64,000 bases of DNA from contig NZ_ASWH01000003.1 of assembly GCF_000407545.1 (NCBI RefSeq), forward strand, positions 1-64,000, written 5' to 3'. The notes under the pieces are model-generated. The model worked only from the letters and a program-made list of their open reading frames with translations, did no database searches and was not told where the DNA came from. Shown in pieces: positions 33,566 to 43,487 of this stretch. Both the position numbers and the translations under genes were made by a program. This DNA comes from Enterococcus gilvus ATCC BAA-350. Its GTDB lineage: Bacteria > Bacillota > Bacilli > Lactobacillales > Enterococcaceae. Position 1 is the first letter of the stretch, and every line of letters begins with the position of its first letter.

Positions 33566-35759
33566 CCTTTAGTCCCTCTGTTTTTGGCGGTTTTGTTACT
33601 TCTTTTTCGTCAGACGGGAGTGGTTTGCGAATGTAAACGGTACGTGGATATTCGTGTACTTCTGCTGCTGTTCGATAGACCACGAACTCCCCTTTGCGTA
33701 AATCACGAATGCGATTAGGATTAAATTTGAAGCGATCCACATTGCGTTTTGTTCCTCTGCCGCCTGTCCAATCGGTTTTTCCTGCGTCCGAATAGCCCGC
33801 CTCTTGTTCTGTCATTTCAGTAACATCAATGTCAGAATAGGTCCCGAATGTTTCCGCCCAGTAGCTAACTTCGTCTTTTTCGTTGGTCTTTCCTACAAAG
33901 AAAGTGTTGACGTTTCCGACTAATCGCTCTTTCAATTTTTCACCAAGTGCATCAATATCTGCCATCGTTTGTGGTGAGAAGATGGCATACAATCCTGCAC
34001 CCCGACCTTTGTTTACCATGTCGATAAAGTTTTTGTTTAAGTAAGAAGCTGGTTCATCGAAGATCGCCAAGAATGGCTTGTGTTGATCTTTTTCATACAA
34101 TTCAGATAAATAATAGTTGATGTCACCAACTAAAAATTGCGCCAACATTGTAATAAATTCACTGTAAATCAAGCCATTTAATGACACATACGTCAGCTCA
34201 TGATTGGTCATCATGTCGTGCACATCGAGCTTTTCACTTTGTCCTTTGGTGTCAAATAACTTACCAAGTTCACTGTCTAAAAGCATGTTGATGTTGGTCT
34301 GTAACGCCTCTGACACTGAATACAAATAGAACGGATTATCTTTGTGTTCGTAGCGAACAAATAGACGCATAAACAACTTTTGTTCGTTTTCTGACATGTC
34401 TTCCATGTGCCTTCTTAACAAGAAATAATAATCCTCTAGTGCCATCGTTTTCGGGTCTAAAAGAACAATTTTGGTTTCTTTTTTTGCATTTTCTTCGTCC
34501 TTTTTGATCTTCTTTCCTAAGTCTTTTACGCCCTCTTCTAAATCCGTTTCTTTCGCTTTTGCTTTACTTTTTCCTGCACTTACTTCTACCTCTATTTCAA
34601 ATAATCGTGGATTGTCTACCAGTAATCGTCCAGCAAACAAGTCTAAAACATTTCGCGGAAGGAGATACGTCTGCATAAAAGGTAAGCTTCGTTCGATACC
34701 GTGTTCACCTGAAAATTCATCTAATAATTGAACCGTTACTTGCAACAATGCTTTGGAAGCCATCGTGTAATAACTGCTTTCTGTCTCCGCAAGAGACACC
34801 AATTTATCACGTACGGAAATATCATTGCCCTTCTTTACAGGGTTGTAACGCATGTCTGCGGTATCAGTAAACGCATGAAACGTTTGGTTGTATTTGTCCG
34901 CAATTTCTTTCATTGTGTTGAGCGTGTCCTTTGCGCCTTTGCCGTCAATTAAGATGACGGGGATATTAAATTTGGCGGCGTGTTCAATGATGACTTGAAT
35001 CAACGTGGTCTTCCCTGAACCCGTTGTTGCAGGTATCAACGCATGCTGATTGAACTCTTCAAAGTCCATCTCGTAAGGATAACCGTATTCATCTGTCCCT
35101 AGTAAAAAGACTTTTGCGAGTACTTCTAATTGTTCGTTTTTCAGCGCTATATCTGTCATTTGCGTGACCAATTCATACTTTTTTTCATAGTCATTTGTAA
35201 AATTTTGGGACTCTTTGAACTTGTTTTCTTTTCGTTTCTTATAGGCTTTAGAGTTCAAAATCTTTTGTTGCTCGGCTTCTTTTGAGACGACTTTTCTCTT
35301 CGCTAAGAATCCCGCATAAGCGATCTGAATACTCCCCATTCCTAGCCCTCCAACAAACAATGCAAGGATAGTTTGCCATGAGAACGTAAGAGCATTCGTA
35401 AACCAATTCAAAGGAAATAGGAGGTAACAAGAAAAATATCCTCGTGGGATCACGAGGATAAATAATGCAATATTGATGAGGATAAACACAGAAGATAGTC
35501 CGATAAACACCCCATTGTATCGTTTCAAAAAGGATTGATAGTCTATATCTTGTACGTGATCGGCGCGGTCTTTTTTGTCTATATAGCGTGCGATAAGTAA
35601 AGGGATCACACCTACAAAAAAGAACGGATAGAGAAAAACTCCGATCATAATTGCTAAGGTCAATAGTTGCTTATACCGACTTTCCTCTTGCTTGGCTTGC
35701 TGATTATTGGGAGACTCTTTCTTTTGGAAAAAGCCACCAAACAGTGGCTCATTTTGCAT
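33549..35759 (-). CDS. tcpA: TcpA/FtsK-type conjugative coupling ATPase
   Basis: 736 residues. Three or four N-terminal TM segments (about 30-140), then a cytosolic RecA-like domain. Walker A is PATTGSGKTT near residue 245 and Walker B is FLAIFDEPA near 590. Extra charged insertion at about 400-430. The motor that brings plasmid DNA to the transfer channel (VirD4/TcpA role). Its length and TM layout fit the TcpA group of pCW3-like systems. Confidence 0.92.
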   Translation of the reverse strand: MQNEPLFGGFFQKKESPNNQQAKQEESRYKQLLTLAIMIGVFLYPFFFVGVIPLLIARYIDKKDRADHVQDIDYQSFLKRYNGVFIGLSSVFILINIALFILVIPRGYFSCYLLFPLNWFTNALTFSWQTILALFVGGLGMGSIQIAYAGFLAKRKVVSKEAEQQKILNSKAYKKRKENKFKESQNFTNDYEKKYELVTQMTDIALKNEQLEVLAKVFLLGTDEYGYPYEMDFEEFNQHALIPATTGSGKTTLIQVIIEHAAKFNIPVILIDGKGAKDTLNTMKEIADKYNQTFHAFTDTADMRYNPVKKGNDISVRDKLVSLAETESSYYTMASKALLQVTVQLLDEFSGEHGIERSLPFMQTYLLPRNVLDLFAGRLLVDNPRLFEIEVEVSAGKSKAKAKETDLEEGVKDLGKKIKKDEENAKKETKIVLLDPKTMALEDYYFLLRRHMEDMSENEQKLFMRLFVRYEHKDNPFYLYSVSEALQTNINMLLDSELGKLFDTKGQSEKLDVHDMMTNHELTYVSLNGLIYSEFITMLAQFLVGDINYYLSELYEKDQHKPFLAIFDEPASYLNKNFIDMVNKGRGAGLYAIFSPQTMADIDALGEKLKERLVGNVNTFFVGKTNEKDEVSYWAETFGTYSDIDVTEMTEQEAGYSDAGKTDWTGGRGTKRNVDRFKFNPNRIRDLRKGEFVVYRTAAEVHEYPRTVYIRKPLPSDEKEVTKPPKTEGLKGAVND

Positions 35760-35777
35760 AGTTTCGCATCCTTTCCT

Positions 35778-38210
35778 TTACCGCTTCCGCCTAATTTTAG
35801 CTTTTTTTGTTACGGGTGTTCCTTTGATCGGTGCTTGTCTTTTCAGTGTTCGAGTAACATTTTTTTGAGGCGAAATGGTCTCTTTTGATCCATTTGACGC
35901 GTTTTTTTGATTATTCGCTTTAGTCGTTACTTGCCGTTGCGTTACCTCCTGCACTGTGCGCATTTTCTGCTGAACGTGTGGCGAACGACGCTTAATTGCT
36001 CCACCATTTGATGACACATTACGTGGTGTTTTACTCGTCATGGTTGCTCTGTTCACCGATTCAATCGGTTGCTTTTGTCCATTAACTGCACGTCTTTTCA
36101 CGGATGCACCTGCTGCTTGTTGACCTCGAGTGGTGGAGCGTCTAGCATGATTTTTACTTGATTTTAATACGGTATTTACGCTCGGTGTCACTTGATGTTG
36201 ACCATTATCTGGTGATTGTTTGCTCTTTATTGGTGTGCCCGACGAATTTCCTCGACCAGATAAAGCCGCTCTTCTCTTTGCTGTGTTCGATACGTCGTTC
36301 GCTGTTGATCGAGTAGCTGGTTGTGTCCGTTTCGTTGATCGTCCTGAATGGTTGTTACTGTTTTTCACCTCACTATGAGGGGCATTTGGTGCAGTTGTTT
36401 GCTGTTTCTCTTTCATCTGTTTATTGGCTTTAGCCATTGCTTCACCTGTTTTTTGTGCGTCGCGATCCAACGTTTTCCGCTCTCGTCTGTTTGCGATTTC
36501 CGTTGCTTCTTTCGCTTCATTGTTTTTACTTTGATGATGTAAAGACTCAAGATTCTTTTGTAATTGTTCTCGTTTATTCGGTGCAGTATGTGCAGGTTTT
36601 GGTTTCAAGTCTCGACGAATAGCACTTTCTTTTCGTTCTTTCATTTCTTTTGGTTGCTTCAATCGAATATCTCGATTGCCTGCATCTAAAGCTTTTTTAC
36701 GTTCTGCTTCTTTTTGTTTCTTTCGTTTTTCTTTTTCATCTTTCGCTGTTTGTTTATTTTGTCGTTTGCGATCTTTCGCATTCTCACGCATCATTTTTTG
36801 TGTACTAAAAGGACGTGTCGCAAATCCCACCGCATTTTGTAACGTCATTTGACCAGTAAACATACTCCCTAAGAAAGTTCTAAAATAGTAGATTCCCAAT
36901 GGGGCTAGTAAGTAAACTAATATAGTTAGTAATTTTGCCCATATGTTATCTACGTCACCTGCCAGTTGGAAACCTATGGATAAGAAAGAAGTCACTAAAA
37001 TACATGCAAATCCCGCCATGGCCTTCATGAATATTGTCATACCAAAAGCTTTACCAAAATTCTTAAAAGGATTCATCGTTGTCATAAAAAGACCAACAAT
37101 AAGAAGTATCGGTAAAATGGGGAGTAAGAATAGCTGCATAACGGCAAATATAATTCGGATGAAACAAAGTGCAAATAAGACAATGGTTTGTATCGTGTTT
37201 ACAAGCGCATAAAAGAGGGCAAAGAACGCGTTGTCTAAGTTATGCGTATAACTGACCGTTCTATTTTTCAATTTATCTGCCTCATAATCAGTTACTTTGT
37301 CTTGTATCTTATCCCCTAATTCTGTTCCCGCATCATTATCCAGTAAAATATTGATACGGTCATAGTCTTTCCCGCTATACTGTGCTTTCTTGGCACTTAT
37401 TTTATCCGGGTTCGTTTTTCCATAGTTTAGTAATAGATAGGGTTCATAAACATTGGTATAAAATATTTTTGACGCAAGCGTATCCCCTGCGCTTTTAAGA
37501 TTTGTGTTTACGTTGTCACTCGCCGTATTCGGTCGATCTTTCAACACGGGATTCACATTTACAATCTGTGTTTCTACGGCTTTATCTATTGAAAATAACG
37601 TATTCACCATAGAATTACTTGATTGACCGTCTTTTAAAACCACTAGTCCGGTAAAAATGAGAATCGTCATGCAAAAAACGCCGATAGCGCGTTTAAACCG
37701 TTGTTCTCCAAAAAATTTAATCGCCATTACCATTGAAATAAACCCAATACCAATCGTTCCAGCGATACTCAACATATTTTTAGCGAGCATAGACGTAAAA
37801 CGAATCATTTGAGCTTTGATAGGGGTAATAATATCCATATCAAACATGATTTTCACCATTGCGGTATTTAACTGTCCCTGTATTTTTGTCCAACTCCAAA
37901 AGAAGTTCTTTAACACCCCGGTGATTTTCCCTGCTGTTTTCTTGAAGGGGTTTAACCCTTTTTGTTCTTTAGTCATCAGTTCAAAGGAGTTATTCTTATA
38001 GCGATCATACAAGGTGGCTGGGTCAGTAGTTGGGCTGCTCTCTTTTACCGTATCTTTTGTTTTCGTGTCTGATTTCATGTCATCATCTGTCGTCGAACTA
38101 TTATCAATCCGATTGATTTGCCCGTCTACATCTGCATGGACAGATAGCGTTCCTAAAAAGACACAAAAAAATAATAGCAATAGACTTGCTATTACGGACT
38201 TTCGTTTCAA
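35778..38210 (-). CDS. VirB6/TcpH-like polytopic transfer membrane protein
   Basis: 810 residues. Signal peptide (VIASLLLLFFCVFLGTLSVHA), acidic Ser/Thr linker, about seven TM segments between 120 and 470 (SMLAKNMLSIAGTIGIGFI; LPILPILLIVGLFMTTMN), then a long Lys/Arg/Gln-rich tail (470-810) that is probably cytoplasmic. Such proteins form the inner channel scaffold. It sits between the coupling ATPase and the VirB4 ATPase with short spacers. Confidence 0.88.
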   Translation of the reverse strand: MKRKSVIASLLLLFFCVFLGTLSVHADVDGQINRIDNSSTTDDDMKSDTKTKDTVKESSPTTDPATLYDRYKNNSFELMTKEQKGLNPFKKTAGKITGVLKNFFWSWTKIQGQLNTAMVKIMFDMDIITPIKAQMIRFTSMLAKNMLSIAGTIGIGFISMVMAIKFFGEQRFKRAIGVFCMTILIFTGLVVLKDGQSSNSMVNTLFSIDKAVETQIVNVNPVLKDRPNTASDNVNTNLKSAGDTLASKIFYTNVYEPYLLLNYGKTNPDKISAKKAQYSGKDYDRINILLDNDAGTELGDKIQDKVTDYEADKLKNRTVSYTHNLDNAFFALFYALVNTIQTIVLFALCFIRIIFAVMQLFLLPILPILLIVGLFMTTMNPFKNFGKAFGMTIFMKAMAGFACILVTSFLSIGFQLAGDVDNIWAKLLTILVYLLAPLGIYYFRTFLGSMFTGQMTLQNAVGFATRPFSTQKMMRENAKDRKRQNKQTAKDEKEKRKKQKEAERKKALDAGNRDIRLKQPKEMKERKESAIRRDLKPKPAHTAPNKREQLQKNLESLHHQSKNNEAKEATEIANRRERKTLDRDAQKTGEAMAKANKQMKEKQQTTAPNAPHSEVKNSNNHSGRSTKRTQPATRSTANDVSNTAKRRAALSGRGNSSGTPIKSKQSPDNGQHQVTPSVNTVLKSSKNHARRSTTRGQQAAGASVKRRAVNGQKQPIESVNRATMTSKTPRNVSSNGGAIKRRSPHVQQKMRTVQEVTQRQVTTKANNQKNASNGSKETISPQKNVTRTLKRQAPIKGTPVTKKAKIRRKR

Positions 38211-38225
38211 AAAATCACCCCTATT

Positions 38226-40718
38226 CTATTTGTTCTTTTCCATTTCAAGCGCCAATTGTGTACTCTCGTCTTGGTCATCAGTTGAGCTGATCGCCATTAG
38301 CCAGCTATCAAACAGTACATCGATTGCAATAGGTTGATTCCGTCCTTTATGGTCTTGAAAGAGGCAAGTTCCTGAACGTAAGTTATCAATCATTTGTTTG
38401 TTGGCGCTGTTGGGTTCCATTCCGAAAAACTCTAATACTTTTTCTTGTGCTTTCTTTTGATTAGGTCGAAAAGCAAATTTGTAAGAGATCAATTCTTTCT
38501 TGTCTTCTCTGTCATAATCCATAAACGCCTGTGTCACTACGTAAATATCCGTATTATTCGCCCGTCCCTTACGTTGGCTATCTTCAATCAAGTAGCTTCC
38601 TTGTGCGGTATCTTCAAATCCTTTAGCTTCATCAAAGATAATGGCCGCATCTTCTTCTTTATTGGTAGAAAAGATGTTTGTTAACTTCATGATGACTTCC
38701 ATGATAGACATTCCCGCAATTTGTTCACTGTTCATTCGTCCAGATTCGATGTCTTTTTGAGAAGGCAATTTTAGTCCTTGTGTGCCTAATACATTAATTT
38801 GATTTTCGAATTTGATCGCATTGCTGTAATCATTACCTATCAAAATCTTTCCCAATCCGACGTTGTATCCTGAAATGAGTTTCGCCAGTTGTGGGTCGGT
38901 CTTTCTAATTTCATCAATTACTTTTGTTAGATGGCGCTTCCCACCACTACGCATAACCGTTTCAACGGCATCAAGTATCGTCGTTTTTTTGCTACTGGCT
39001 GTCGTTGAATCTGAATCCACTTCTCCAAAGGCATTTAACACATTTCTAGCCGTCTGTATGGCTTCTTCACGAGGTAAAAATAGCAAGGGGTCTAACATAC
39101 CGCGACAACTTTCTTTATCTGATAAAGAAATAAAATTAATACGTCCAATTAATTCTTTAAATTCAGGTATGTACCCAAACTGTTTCAATGCTTTTTGAAA
39201 GAAAAGCTCTGTCTCGTTTTTTGGATCAACATAGAGAATCTTTTGACCTAAGAAAGTGAGCCACAAGAAAATATATTTTACTAAAACGGATTTTCCTTGT
39301 CCCGGAGGTCCGATAATTAAAGTATTTCCGTTTTTATGTGTCGCACCTTCCACATTTTTCTTCGTTAAATTCGGGAAAAACCATACAAGTTTACTGGATA
39401 GCTGCAAGGCTTGCTTGACCGACTTGTATTTTTTGGCCGTAATGATTCTCCCTAACGGGAATCCATACAAGTTGCCAACTTCTTTTTCTAAATCCACCCC
39501 TAAATCAGCCAGGTAACCCGTTGTTACGATTTGTTCAAAGCTTCTGAATGTACTTTTACTACCGATTAAGCAATGGTTGAATAGCGTCAGTTGATCCACA
39601 ATGGAGCGATAGATTTTATAGTCTGTTCCGTCAAGAACGAATTCTACATCTTTGACTCGTTCTTCCAGTTGCTCTTTTGAATTAGCAGAAACCACCAATG
39701 TGATCATAGCTTTGCATAATCGTTTGTCTTTACTTTTTAGATTATTAGCAAGTTCTTTCAGGCGTTCTTCCCCGAATAAAATTACTTCGTCATCGTCTAA
39801 TACACCGTCTACATTGAGTTGCTCTTGATCTTGTTGGTAAATTCTACGGCGCATTTTATTGATTTTTCGAAGGTCGCTTTGTTCATGATCGAATCGCAGA
39901 CGTTGATGCGATTCAACGGGAAAAGAAAGGCTATCGCGTAAATTCTGAATAAAAGCACTGCCAAACATGCTGGTTGGTAAGTCCACAATACTGAAAAAAC
40001 AGGAATAATGCGTCTTGTCTAACTGTTCAACACTTAAATACCCGTTTTCATTGGTTACGATCCCTTCGGTGATTTCTTCAGTTGTTAGTTGTCGTGTAGG
40101 CATTTTTTGATTTGCTCGGTGGAACATGTAGTAATATAATCGGCCAATCTCTTTTGGAGAGACACGTTCGATCATTTTATAATTCAATAAGTCTTCATAA
40201 AGCTGCCGTTCCATTCGTCGATAAGTACCTAATAACACTTGTCTTGGAATGCGTTGTCCCGTCACTTTTTGAAGCCATTTCTTCCCTTCGTCCTTTATTA
40301 GTTCCACATACTCCAATGGATTAAAGACTTGTCCTACCGTAGTTAGTTTCACAAATAAATACGTCGTTGAATGATTCATTTGGACTTCATCTTGAATGAT
40401 TTCTTCTGCTTGTTTGAAATAGATTTCGCCTAAATCTGCAAATTCTCCTTTCACCAGCGCGTGAATCGTTCGGTCAACGTGTTCCCCTAAATCAAAATAA
40501 TCTGGAATATCTGCAATGTGATATTCGTATTGATCGTTTTCGAGTAATCCTTCTCCATCTTCTATATAGTGTTTGAAAAACTCTAAATTATTGATTGGAA
40601 ACTCTTTGTGTTCTAACTTATAACCCACCCAGACATCATCTGAAGTGGTAAAAATAAAGTTCTCTGTTATAGCTTCAACAGGAAAATCTAATCGAGATTC
40701 CTTTTTTAAAGCAAACAA
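38226..40718 (-). CDS. virB4: VirB4-type conjugation ATPase
   Basis: About 830 residues. I prefer the TTG start at 40718 (LFALKKESRLDF) because AAAGGAGGG lies 8 bases upstream; a longer frame to 40763 lacks such a site. Walker A is IIGPPGQGKS near 475; Walker B is AAIIFDEAKG near 670; arginine-finger region FRPNQKKAQEKV follows. Essential energiser of type IV secretion-like channels. Confidence 0.93.
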   Translation of the reverse strand: MFALKKESRLDFPVEAITENFIFTTSDDVWVGYKLEHKEFPINNLEFFKHYIEDGEGLLENDQYEYHIADIPDYFDLGEHVDRTIHALVKGEFADLGEIYFKQAEEIIQDEVQMNHSTTYLFVKLTTVGQVFNPLEYVELIKDEGKKWLQKVTGQRIPRQVLLGTYRRMERQLYEDLLNYKMIERVSPKEIGRLYYYMFHRANQKMPTRQLTTEEITEGIVTNENGYLSVEQLDKTHYSCFFSIVDLPTSMFGSAFIQNLRDSLSFPVESHQRLRFDHEQSDLRKINKMRRRIYQQDQEQLNVDGVLDDDEVILFGEERLKELANNLKSKDKRLCKAMITLVVSANSKEQLEERVKDVEFVLDGTDYKIYRSIVDQLTLFNHCLIGSKSTFRSFEQIVTTGYLADLGVDLEKEVGNLYGFPLGRIITAKKYKSVKQALQLSSKLVWFFPNLTKKNVEGATHKNGNTLIIGPPGQGKSVLVKYIFLWLTFLGQKILYVDPKNETELFFQKALKQFGYIPEFKELIGRINFISLSDKESCRGMLDPLLFLPREEAIQTARNVLNAFGEVDSDSTTASSKKTTILDAVETVMRSGGKRHLTKVIDEIRKTDPQLAKLISGYNVGLGKILIGNDYSNAIKFENQINVLGTQGLKLPSQKDIESGRMNSEQIAGMSIMEVIMKLTNIFSTNKEEDAAIIFDEAKGFEDTAQGSYLIEDSQRKGRANNTDIYVVTQAFMDYDREDKKELISYKFAFRPNQKKAQEKVLEFFGMEPNSANKQMIDNLRSGTCLFQDHKGRNQPIAIDVLFDSWLMAISSTDDQDESTQLALEMEKNK

Positions 40719-40820
40719 TGGCTCTCCCTCCTTTCTGGTATTTTTAAGTTTTGTGCATTGCACAATTGAAACCCTCCATACATTACATATGGAAGGTCCA
40801 ACATAAAAAACTATTTCTCG

Positions 40821-41228
40821 TTACCTCTTTTTTTGAAATGATTTCTTTTCATAACTAACGCATTCTTTATAAAAAGGTACGAGCAGCTCATGCTCGTACC
40901 TTTTATTTTTACTTTTATAATACTTTCCACGGTCCAAGACGTAGTTAATAAAACTTTTATTATCCCATTTCAATGAGAAGAGCGTCCATACTGCCACACC
41001 AGTAGCTGCAAGAATCAACATCCACCCATTTTTAAACATCGATTGAATAAAATTGATATCTGTTACCAAACTAATCACTCCAATTACACCAATTAAAACG
41101 ATGAATACACCAAAAACTATAATGTGTTCAAGACGTAATCCATTCGTCACAAAAGGAATCGGTGTGCCATTTGGGAAGGAATAGATTTTATTCGGTTGCT
41201 TAAATTCGCGTGAATAATTGTATTCCAT
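40821..41228 (-). CDS. TcpE/PrgI-like transfer membrane protein
   Basis: 135 residues. N-terminal Pro/Tyr stretch (KIYSFPNGTPIPF), two TM segments at about 33-53 and 69-90, and a basic C-terminus (KRYEHELLVPFYKE). Length and position just upstream of virB4 fit the TcpE family. Overlaps the upstream gene by 29 bases. Confidence 0.82.
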   Translation of the reverse strand: MEYNYSREFKQPNKIYSFPNGTPIPFVTNGLRLEHIIVFGVFIVLIGVIGVISLVTDINFIQSMFKNGWMLILAATGVAVWTLFSLKWDNKSFINYVLDRGKYYKSKNKRYEHELLVPFYKECVSYEKKSFQKKR

Positions 41229-41487
41229 TCAAAATCAGCCCTTTCACTTCTTCAGGATTGACCATCCCAAGTTTAAAGACTTTGTCCTTGATCCAGCGTC
41301 CAACATCTTCGGCATTTTTCAAAATTAGAATTAACGCAATCAATATAAACACCCCAATTACAGTCACAATTGTGCGCGCAAATCCTTGTGTCACTACTCC
41401 TGCGATAATTAATCCTAAAGCCACGATAGACAATAAAATGATGGCTTGTGTTGACCAATTATCGAAAATTCCAGATAAATCAAACAT
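41200..41487 (-). CDS. TcpD-like small membrane protein
   Basis: 95 residues, two TM segments (QAIILLSIVALGLIIAGVV; TIVTVIGVFILIALILIL), then an amphipathic tail. Small two-TM proteins in this position (between TcpC and TcpE) are TcpD-like in related systems. Confidence 0.75.
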   Translation of the reverse strand: MFDLSGIFDNWSTQAIILLSIVALGLIIAGVVTQGFARTIVTVIGVFILIALILILKNAEDVGRWIKDKVFKLGMVNPEEVKGLILNGIQLFTRI

Positions 41488-41497
41488 AGTTTATTCC

Positions 41498-42523
41498 TCA
41501 TTTCTCATTCATTTTCTCAACAAAGTAACTATCTTTTGTTGGTCGTATTTCTAAAGTAAAGCCTGAGGTAAATATACTTTCCTCTTCGTAATAAAAATTG
41601 TACGTCCCTTTGACAAAGTAATTTCCATTGGCTTCTTTGATGATTATTGATGGTTCTACAGACTTTAATTTTGCTTGATCTAATCCTTGCACTTTTGAAA
41701 TTAAACCGAGTTTTTCATCATTTACGACATATAATTCAAAAAATCGTTTAGTAAATTCTTCGATTTCTGTTTGTTTAGCGCCATTGACTTCTTCGCCTTT
41801 CGGTAAAAAGGTCCGATCTGAATACGCCACATGATTGTCAGAATTACTTTTATCCACGTTGACAAATTGTGGTCGATCAATGATTTTCAAGTCTTTTTTT
41901 GCATAACTTATCGGCAAAATTAATTCTACCTTCTTCCAATGTTCCCCTTCTGTAAAGGCGACATTGTAGTACAATCGATACTGTTTTCTTTTTTCATTGA
42001 CAGTTTGTAACTTAATGAATTGAACTTCTTTTGTTTTACGATCTTGTTTGGTCGTGGAAAAACCTAACTGATCTACGCTAAGACCCGATGCTAGATAGGG
42101 TGCCAATTGATTATTCCATGCCTGGTCGTCGTCCTTGTCTTTTTCATAAGTAAAAAGCTTCTCTACCAGTTGACTCCCTTCAAATTGCAATTGACTATTA
42201 TCCGACAAGCTTGTCTGAATCTCTGATACGAGTTCCTCTTTGTTGATTGCCTTGCTGTCAGCGATACGAGCCAGCGTATCAACACGTGCAAAGACCAGGA
42301 GGATCGCGACACTCATAGCCACAAACAGACACATAAAAAGAATAGAATAAACATTTTGAGCCGTTCGAGGAGCAAATCGTATAGCTCTGGTATTGACTTC
42401 TTTCATTTCTTTTTTCGAAAGAGAAAAACCTTTTTTTCCCTTTATCCCTGTTTCTTTCTTCCCCATAGATATTGGCTGAGAAGACATGGCTTGTGGATTG
42501 AATTTTGATTTCTTCTCTGACAC
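41498..42523 (-). CDS. tcpC: TcpC-like (VirB8-type) bitopic transfer protein
   Basis: 341 residues from a GTG at 42523 that overlaps the previous stop. Cytoplasmic N-terminus (60 residues), TM at about 62-82 (SILFMCLFVAMSVAILLVF), then two NTF2-like extracytoplasmic domains (about 100-200 and 240-340). TcpC proteins assemble the channel through these domains. Confidence 0.88.
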   Translation of the reverse strand: MSEKKSKFNPQAMSSQPISMGKKETGIKGKKGFSLSKKEMKEVNTRAIRFAPRTAQNVYSILFMCLFVAMSVAILLVFARVDTLARIADSKAINKEELVSEIQTSLSDNSQLQFEGSQLVEKLFTYEKDKDDDQAWNNQLAPYLASGLSVDQLGFSTTKQDRKTKEVQFIKLQTVNEKRKQYRLYYNVAFTEGEHWKKVELILPISYAKKDLKIIDRPQFVNVDKSNSDNHVAYSDRTFLPKGEEVNGAKQTEIEEFTKRFFELYVVNDEKLGLISKVQGLDQAKLKSVEPSIIIKEANGNYFVKGTYNFYYEEESIFTSGFTLEIRPTKDSYFVEKMNEK

Positions 42524-42840
42524 TATAAAATGCCGTATCGTTCAACTAAGGCTTGGGGAACCTTATCTGTAATGACCACTTCATTGACTACCATTCCCGC
42601 ACCTTCTAAAAAGGCTAACGCTTCCTTATAAGCGGTCTTAGACAAAGATACATGTTGCCTAATTTCCTCATAAAAGAGTTGGGAACCCGCTTGAAACTTC
42701 TTATGATGAATGCGCCATAAAGCAAATATGGCACCTTGTACATAAGGTTTATGATTCTTAAACGTTGTGGCATACGTTACTTCTGCTACTTCTGTTTCTT
42801 CTTTCTTCTCTGATTGATAGCTTGATTCGTTCATGTCCAT
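42523..42840 (-). CDS. Hypothetical transfer-operon protein, winged-helix-like
   Basis: 105 residues. The predicted fold around YEEIRQHVSLSKTAYKEALAF resembles a helix-turn-helix, but no family is recognised. Soluble. Its stop overlaps the tcpC start, so it belongs to the operon. Confidence 0.6.
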   Translation of the reverse strand: MDMNESSYQSEKKEETEVAEVTYATTFKNHKPYVQGAIFALWRIHHKKFQAGSQLFYEEIRQHVSLSKTAYKEALAFLEGAGMVVNEVVITDKVPQALVERYGIL

Positions 42841-42846
42841 TCCCCT

Positions 42847-43473
42847 TTATTCATAAATATCTCCTGCATAGCTACCTCCGAGGTTTTGCAAGGCAGTAAT
42901 TTTTTTTGTTGTTGGATCATAGGTTACTTGGTAAATATTTCGCCCTTTTGTCCATTCAGTATTTTCCATCCGACTTTGTGATTCGACTGCAACAAGCCCC
43001 TTCATAGTTGCTCCTTGAACGGTAGCCGTATAGAGCTTCAAATGAGTTAATTCGGATTCGACACCGTTGGAATCCCCATAAGTAGAGCCCGTATCAAAGT
43101 ATTGCTTGAACAATTCGTCTGATAGATACGGACGGTTTGCGTCTTTACGCTCCTTCATTGAATCAGGTGTGAAATTGTACAAAGCATTGAATGCTTCTGT
43201 AACAGTTGTTTGAAAGGCTTTTGCTTCTCCTTTGCCTGCTGCATTATTATTTTTTTCAGCGGCCAATTGATTTTCTATTGTCACTTTTTCTTCAGATAAA
43301 CGACTGACTTTTAGTTTTAAAGCACTAAGTTCTTTTTGCATCTGCTTCGTTTCTGCTTTGACCTCTTGCTTGTCGTCTTTCACTGACTCTTGCGGCCGAT
43401 TCGTTGCAATATAAGCAATCAAACCTATTAACAAAAGGCTCAAAATAGCTTCGATGATAAAATGTTTTTTCAA
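42847..43473 (-). CDS. Membrane-anchored transfer-operon protein
   Basis: 208 residues. N-terminal TM (IIEAILSLLLIGLIAYIAT), coiled coil (30-70, QMQKELSALKLKVSRLSEE), then a compact extracellular domain. No confident family; it could be a second VirB8-like or lytic-enzyme partner. Confidence 0.65.
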   Translation of the reverse strand: MKKHFIIEAILSLLLIGLIAYIATNRPQESVKDDKQEVKAETKQMQKELSALKLKVSRLSEEKVTIENQLAAEKNNNAAGKGEAKAFQTTVTEAFNALYNFTPDSMKERKDANRPYLSDELFKQYFDTGSTYGDSNGVESELTHLKLYTATVQGATMKGLVAVESQSRMENTEWTKGRNIYQVTYDPTTKKITALQNLGGSYAGDIYE

Positions 43474-43487
43474 GAGATGACTCCTTC